From positions 2,443,001 through 2,507,000 of the forward strand of contig JAPFBL010000003.1 of NCBI GenBank assembly GCA_026182355.1: 64,000 nt of DNA. The letters run 5' to 3'. Shown piece after piece: positions 62,620 to 64,000 of this stretch. The notes under the pieces were generated by a model, which was given only the letters and a program-made list of their open reading frames with translations, was not told where the DNA came from and did no database searches. Position 1 is the stretch's first letter, and each line of letters opens with the position of its first letter. Made by a program: the position numbers and the translations under genes. The DNA comes from Hermatobates lingyangjiaoensis (Eukaryota; Arthropoda; Insecta; Hemiptera; Hermatobatidae).

Positions 62620-64000
62620 TGCATATAACAATGGTATCATTGATGCTGAATCCATTTTAGTTAGTAGTTCCTCTTAGAACCTATTCGATGGAAAATAGTA
62701 AGTTACCTGTATCCAACCTTCATTAACTTTATTTATTAAATGTATAATAGAATAGTTTATAAAATATATAATATATAAATAATAAGTAATAGAATGAATT
62801 TCTTAAAATTAACTTTATGAACAATTCAATTTTCAAAAATTTACTGTATATATTGAGTATACAACTGATGATGATAGAAGACGGTCGACTAAGATATGAA
62901 GTTATCAGGTTGGCTGATGAATTCTTGAAGGAACACGTGCATTCTTTGAGTTTGCCAGGGGGAGGGGAGCTGTACACTCCAGTCCCGTGCCTCCCCCCAA
63001 CACCCACGCTATATTGGAAATTCCAAACCTTTCAAACTAAACCCTCATCTCTTCACTCGAGCTGGTATTTCTTTTAGAATCCCTCCACAAGTCAACATCG
63101 CCAATACTAGAGTCTTATTACTACTGCAGAATCTTATAGAATATTTAATAAAATTTATTTTATTAACAACAATGACCTGTTAAATGATGGGAGTTTCTAG
63201 TTTTTTGTTCAAAGTTTGGAATAATAATCTCTCTCTTTTTCTAACACTATTTTTATAAGTCTCTTTAATTTGTTTAAACTTGAATTAATGTGCCTAATGA
63301 GAGCTGGACCTCTGTATAGTTTGTTAAATTTTTTACAAGGTTAACCGACAGCCTTAGGTACAAAATTCTAAATTATTATTATTATTAGATTTTTTGTTTG
63401 ATTTATAAAAAAGTTCAAATCAAGAAAATTTTCCCAGTTGCCTATAAAAATGTTTATATTATTATTATATGATATTTCCCATCTTAAGACCCTACTGGTT
63501 ACACATAGTAAGCTCTTAGATTTTGTATATCTAAGAGTAATGCTAGCCTTTAGCTCTCTTACTATTTAATCGTTATTAGTACTTCTTTATTTGTATTTTA
63601 ATTTGTTCAGATTATTATTAATTTCATTAATGATGATGTTGATCTCTAATCATTAGCTAAATGCAGACTCTACATGATTTGAAACCAGTCAATGTTTAAT
63701 GGAATGAGAACACCTAATAAAGTATTATGTCTTTATCAATGGTTGACTTTTTTCGGATAATTTTCAACTTTGGTGGCATGCTGAATAGTACATTACTGTT
63801 AAGCATAATAGTAAGCATCCGATAAACTAACGAAGATAGACGTGATCTCAAGCTGGTTAACCGTGATAAGGGACAACAGCTGACAGGAGTTTAGAATTAT
63901 CTAGTTGACTCAAAGATGAACTTGATTAATAAATTATATATATACATGCATATTGTTAGTGCCACAGAGGTTAGTAAATAAGTTATCATTATTATCCGTC
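62620..64000. other. Right edge: unassigned sequence with one coding-like fragment
   Basis: The plus-strand stretch 62865-62990 (IEDGRLRYEVIRLADEFLKE, then a Gly/Pro-rich part) looks coding-like but has no start, splice support or family match. A 9-bp perfect hairpin (CTCTTAGAT with ATCTAAGAG) is at 63511-63535. Nothing else recognised. Confidence 0.35.

Overview
This is AT-rich metazoan nuclear DNA. The evidence is spliced exons with GT-AG boundaries, introns from about 65 bp to several kb, TA and CA microsatellites, and a dense load of eukaryotic transposons: Penelope-like elements with a GIY-YIG domain, Jockey/R1-type LINEs, mariner, hAT and tRNA-derived SINEs. The repertoire would suit an arthropod or another invertebrate, but the species cannot be fixed from the sequence.

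Layout. Bases 1-24.9 kb hold no convincing host coding exon. They contain a Penelope-like element (PLE) remnant with an RT-thumb/GIY-YIG ORF (3.3-4.25 kb), many PLE terminal modules (0.5, 1.2-1.6, 4.3-5.1, 5.6, 11.2, 12.0, 13.6-13.9, 18.0-19.3 and 23.1 kb), an internally deleted mariner (7.17-8.09 kb), two non-autonomous hAT-like elements (6.65-7.09 and 11.39-11.97 kb) and three LINE remnants (2.8, 14.5-15.2 and 21.75-22.3 kb).

From 24.9 to 58.6 kb the plus strand carries one large split gene. I could assemble 14 coding exons whose reading frames join, with one uncertain junction (exon 2 to the exon at 33.5 kb). The product is about 1,790 residues. It has a Ser/Thr-rich and Lys/Arg-rich disordered N-terminal third, an acidic linker, a central helical region of about 500 residues, a long acidic Ser/Asn-rich tract, and a C-terminal Ser/Asn/Tyr/Pro-rich tail. 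I do not recognise the family. The composition suggests a nuclear protein, by inference only. Its introns carry hAT, LINE, SINE, mariner and PLE insertions and several minisatellites, and its presumed 3' UTR starts with a four-copy tandem repeat of about 62 bp. Bases 59-64 kb hold one more hAT element (61.74-62.61 kb) and otherwise unassigned AT-rich sequence.

The most striking non-coding signal is a family of about 25 short motifs on both strands. They have the architecture of type I hammerhead ribozymes: stem I, a CTGANGA-like core, stem II, GAA, a short palindromic stem III, one unpaired base and the stem I complement. They sit in PLE terminal modules, often as head-to-head inverted pairs, including a 280-bp nearly perfect palindrome at 4413-4993. 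Most copies share one extra base between the CTGANGA core and stem II.
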